64,000 nt of DNA from assembly GCA_964399735.1 (NCBI GenBank), contig CAYNSO010000008.1, positions 1-64,000 of the forward strand, given 5' to 3'. Shown piece by piece: positions 61,331 through 64,000 of the stretch. Source of the DNA: Fontivivens sp964399735 (GTDB lineage: Bacteria; Zhuqueibacterota; Zhuqueibacteria; Residuimicrobiales; Krinioviventaceae). Positions within the stretch are counted from its first letter, which is position 1, and each line of letters opens with the position of its first letter. The position numbers and the translations under genes were made by a program. Below the pieces are notes generated by a model. That model was not told where the DNA came from and ran no database searches. It was given only the letters and a program-made list of their open reading frames with translations.

Positions 61331-62407
61331 ATGAAAAGAAAAACCAGGTATAATCTTTTTTATTTTGGAGTCCTTTTTTGCGCACTTGTTGTCCTGTCAT
61401 TTTTAGTCAAGTTCGATCATTACCTTAAAACCCCCTGCCGTTTTGTTGCCCAGGCTGAGTGGAAAGTGATTCAAAGTGAGCCGGACAAGATATTTTCAGT
61501 CATCAAGCGAAACGATACCAACCTTATCCAGCAGTTTAATTTGATGCAGATCAGCCGCCCGGATTATATTCATTATACAATCAACGATTCCATATTTAAA
61601 GCCGGGGTTGTTAAAAAAGGCGATTTGGTTGCCAGGGTGCATTCTTTTCAGGATCAAATTATGTTGGCGCAGCTACAAGGGTTACGTAATGTTGCCAAAG
61701 CCGATGTGGAAGTTATGACAACAGGTGAAAAGCCGGCAATCCGGGAAGAAGCAATACAGACCTTAAACCATGCCAGAGCTCAATATACTAATTTTACTCC
61801 CCAGTATGAGCGGGTAAAAAAGCTATATGAGCAAAAATTAGCCAGCGACAATGAAATGGATATAGCCCAGGCTACTTTTGATCTTTACAAGGTAAATGTA
61901 GCTTTGGCGGAAGCGCGTGTAAGAGTTGTGGAAACCGGTGAAAAATCATCCGAGATATTGAAAAGCCGGAATGAACTGGATGATTATGAGAATCAGATCC
62001 AGGTACTGGAACAAAAGTTAAATGCGCAATTTGTAAAAGCGCCGATCAATGGAATAATAAACGAAACTTTGCTGGACAGCACAGTTTTATGCCTGGTAAG
62101 CAAGATGGATACCATGGTTGTGCAGATCATGCTGCGCGAGTATCAGATCAAGTATATCAAGCCCGGTTCACCGGTCAAAGTTTATTATACCGGATTCCGC
62201 GGTCGAGTGGACAGCTCTCGTGTTGCGAGTATTGGAAACAAGGCGGAATTGATTTATGGAATGCCGGTTTATATTGCCAAAGCCCAAATTGCGAACAATG
62301 CTTTGGATATTTTACCAGGGATGACAGGGTATGTAAAAATCAAAGCCGGCAAAACGGATATTGTCTCCCTGATAAAAATGGAATGGGACAATTATTTAAA
62401 CAGATAA
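61331..62407 (+). CDS. HlyD-family membrane-fusion-like protein
   Basis: The 358-residue product has one N-terminal membrane segment (about 10-26), a split biotinyl-lipoyl-like part, a long coiled coil (about 105-235; VKKLYEQKLASDNEMDIAQATFDLYKVNVALAEARVRV) and a beta-barrel region (about 250-350). HlyD-type proteins usually link inner-membrane exporters to the outer membrane, but no exporter or outer-membrane channel gene is next to it. It shares an operon with a VTC-domain and a DUF4956 protein. AAAGAG precedes the ATG. Confidence 0.82.
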   Translation: MKRKTRYNLFYFGVLFCALVVLSFLVKFDHYLKTPCRFVAQAEWKVIQSEPDKIFSVIKRNDTNLIQQFNLMQISRPDYIHYTINDSIFKAGVVKKGDLVARVHSFQDQIMLAQLQGLRNVAKADVEVMTTGEKPAIREEAIQTLNHARAQYTNFTPQYERVKKLYEQKLASDNEMDIAQATFDLYKVNVALAEARVRVVETGEKSSEILKSRNELDDYENQIQVLEQKLNAQFVKAPINGIINETLLDSTVLCLVSKMDTMVVQIMLREYQIKYIKPGSPVKVYYTGFRGRVDSSRVASIGNKAELIYGMPVYIAKAQIANNALDILPGMTGYVKIKAGKTDIVSLIKMEWDNYLNR

Positions 62408-62425
62408 ACAGTAACAAGACAAAGC

Positions 62426-63157
62426 ATGGCTAATATAAAATCTATAAAAGGTCGTTACGAGATAAAGTATTATGTGCCGTTGGAAAAAGTATCGCTGATC
62501 AAGGAATTTATCAAGCCTCATGTCGATCTTGATCCATACAGTGTTGACCTGGTTAATCAACAGTATATTATTCGCAGTGTATATCTCGATTCCCCTGAAC
62601 TGGATTTTTATTATCAAAAGCTGGACGGACTGCCGGTGCGGCGTAAACTGCGTGTTCGTGTTTACAATGATTATGACCCCAATGCTATCGGTTTTTTGGA
62701 AATAAAGAGAAGGTACAGTAAAACCATAGTAAAAGAACGCGCCAAATATACTTTTGCTGAAATTGAAAAGTTTTTAAATCCTGAAAACCGGGACTGGGGA
62801 ATATTGAAGCAAATTAACGGCACGCTGGTACTGAGCAAGTTTTTATATAATATTAATAAACTTGAGCTGGCTCCGGTTGTGTTGATTGTGTACAATCGCG
62901 ATGCTTATATTGGCAAGTTAGACAACCGTGTTCGTTTAACAATAGATTACAATGTGCGTTCCCGGAAAAGTGATGATATTAGCAGTATCTTTCAGGATGG
63001 AATCCTGATTCCGGTTGTTGATTCGCAATGTATTTTAGAGTTAAAGTATGATAGTTTTATGCCCAAATGGATGCGAGAACTGACACACGAGTTGCGAATC
63101 AGCCCGCAGGCTATATCAAAGTACTGTATGAGCATAGAAAAATGTGTGCTTGCGTAA
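62426..63157 (+). CDS. VTC-domain protein (polyphosphate polymerase-like)
   Basis: The 243-residue protein begins GRYEIKYYVP and contains RSVYLDSPELDFYYQKLDG, RRKLRVRVYND and FLEIKRRYSKTIVKERA, the basic tunnel residues of the VTC fold, which in yeast makes polyphosphate from ATP. ELKYDSFMPKWM near the end holds the conserved Glu. No membrane segment is present. In bacteria many such proteins are untested. It follows the HlyD-like gene by 18 bases. Confidence 0.9.
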   Translation: MANIKSIKGRYEIKYYVPLEKVSLIKEFIKPHVDLDPYSVDLVNQQYIIRSVYLDSPELDFYYQKLDGLPVRRKLRVRVYNDYDPNAIGFLEIKRRYSKTIVKERAKYTFAEIEKFLNPENRDWGILKQINGTLVLSKFLYNINKLELAPVVLIVYNRDAYIGKLDNRVRLTIDYNVRSRKSDDISSIFQDGILIPVVDSQCILELKYDSFMPKWMRELTHELRISPQAISKYCMSIEKCVLA

Positions 63158-63172
63158 GGAGTTTGTAAAGGA

Positions 63173-63877
63173 ATGGGAATGACAGGAATTGCACAAAACG
63201 TTTACGATGCCCTTTTTACCAATACATCAAATGTATATTTTTTTGATGCAGTAATTAATGTTTTGATCGCATTTGTAGTTGGTTTTATAATTTCTTCGGT
63301 TTACCGGATTACCTATAAAGGCTATTCTTATTCATCATCTTTTGTAAATACAGTTGTTATTATAACCATGGTAACCACCATTGTAATTATGATCATCGGT
63401 AATAACCTGGCGCGGGCGTTTGGTTTGGTGGGCGCCATGTCGATTATCCGTTTTCGTGCTGCTGTTAAAGATACACGGGATATTGCCTTTGTGTTTTTTG
63501 GTCTTGCAGCCGGTATGGCTGTTGGAGCCGGCGCTATTATGTTGGCGCTGGTTAGCACAATTTTAATCAGCATCATTATACTCATCCTTTATTATACCAA
63601 TTATGGTTATATCTATCACAGGGAATTGATCCTTCGTTTTTGGATGCAGGCCGAATTAAACGATGAACAGCCATACCTGCCGATATTTAAAAAATATCTT
63701 TCCCAGCATACATTAATGTATATGCGTTCCGCTCGTTTGGGGCAGTTTCTGGAAGTTTCGTTCAACATCCGTTTCAGGCGAGAGGATGACCAGCAAGCCT
63801 TTATCAGCGAGTTGAGCGCCCGTGAGGGAATTGAACGGGTATCTTTGATTATGGGTGAAGAGAGCGATACATATTAA
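63173..63877 (+). CDS. DUF4956 membrane protein
   Basis: The 234-residue product has four membrane segments (about 23-45, 60-80, 82-105 and 113-140) and the conserved GLVGAMSIIRFRAAVKDTRDIAFVFFGLAAGMAVGAG (about 83-119). The C-terminal 80 residues are cytoplasmic. DUF4956 proteins often neighbour VTC-domain proteins, and their task is unknown. AAAGGA lies right before ATG 63173 and 6 bases before ATG 63179, so the second may be the true start. Confidence 0.88.
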   Translation: MGMTGIAQNVYDALFTNTSNVYFFDAVINVLIAFVVGFIISSVYRITYKGYSYSSSFVNTVVIITMVTTIVIMIIGNNLARAFGLVGAMSIIRFRAAVKDTRDIAFVFFGLAAGMAVGAGAIMLALVSTILISIIILILYYTNYGYIYHRELILRFWMQAELNDEQPYLPIFKKYLSQHTLMYMRSARLGQFLEVSFNIRFRREDDQQAFISELSAREGIERVSLIMGEESDTY

Positions 63878-63892
63878 AATGATTGCCGGGGG

Positions 63893-64000
63893 TTATTGGC
63901 TGATGAATAGTTTGTAAATCGTCTCCAGGGTTTTAGCCTTTTTCTTTAGCATATCGTCTTTGGAATTGCCATAAACAAGGCCGGAAGCCGCGCCGGCGTG
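63893..64000 (-). CDS. 3' end of an unidentified gene (runs off the window)
   Basis: The minus strand holds an open frame of 35 codons from the window edge to a TAA at 63893, ending KTLETIYKLFISQ. Its lysine-rich, helical composition looks protein-like. It would converge with the DUF4956 gene, 15 bases away. Too little is present to identify it. Confidence 0.45.
   Translation of the reverse strand, partial: HAGAASGLVYGNSKDDMLKKKAKTLETIYKLFISQ

Overview
The window looks like a chromosomal segment of a Gram-negative bacterium of the FCB superphylum, probably from a lineage outside classical Bacteroidetes such as Calditrichota/KSB1-type or a relative. This placement is inference. It rests on a complete Bat (aerotolerance-type) operon, a PorV/FadL-like outer-membrane protein, TonB-family proteins, many lipoproteins and beta-barrels, moderate GC and strong Shine-Dalgarno sites. 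I see no rRNA, CRISPR array, insertion sequence or prophage. Two tRNA genes are present (Leu-GAG and Asn-GUU).

Region 1 (1-8.1 kb) is an accessory region. It has few genes: a conserved hypothetical, an orphan ribbon-helix-helix antitoxin, an AIPR-family putative phage-defence protein, an ACT-domain protein, a beta-barrel, an HD hydrolase and a Yip1-like membrane protein. Between them lie many dispersed intergenic repeats of at least five kinds, several able to fold into stem-loops. I saw no such repeats to the right of about 8.1 kb apart from one short tandem repeat at 46.5 kb.

Region 2 (8.1-33.3 kb) is mostly metabolic: aldo/keto reductase, AmrS radical SAM enzyme, an ECF-type S component coupled to a TonB-dependent receptor, purL-purQ, a UVR-motif protein, a DJ-1/ferritin-like fusion, a porin-like barrel, comF, then fba-gap-tpiA-secG-tRNA-Leu, a TPR protein, a DUF362 protein next to a fused NapH/NapG-like polyferredoxin, an acyl-CoA ligase, and an operon of a STAS-HATPase fusion followed by four small, mostly unknown proteins.

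Region 3 (33.3-42.4 kb) is the chaperone/stress block: grpE-dnaJ-degP-zinc ribbon, dnaK, clpB and a TPR lipoprotein. Both grpE and dnaK are preceded by a near-consensus sigma-54 (-24/-12) promoter, and further upstream by a matching TGTCA-N3-TGACA palindrome. I consider this the most notable regulatory observation in the window.

Region 4 (42.6-53.0 kb) is an extended Bat operon: BatD-like protein, MoxR ATPase, DUF58 protein, a SurA-like lipoprotein, a second BatD-like protein, then batA-batB-batC-batD-batE. Region 5 (53.2-59.7 kb) is an envelope cluster: a TonB-type protein, two lipoproteins sharing an unusual architecture (one with a CxxCH motif), three barrel or exported proteins and a TonB-C-domain lipoprotein that may start at ATT. 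Region 6 (59.8-64 kb) holds a YhaM-like exoribonuclease, tRNA-Asn, a structured gene-free stretch ending in a terminator, an HlyD-VTC-DUF4956 gene trio, and the 3' end of an unidentified gene on the minus strand.
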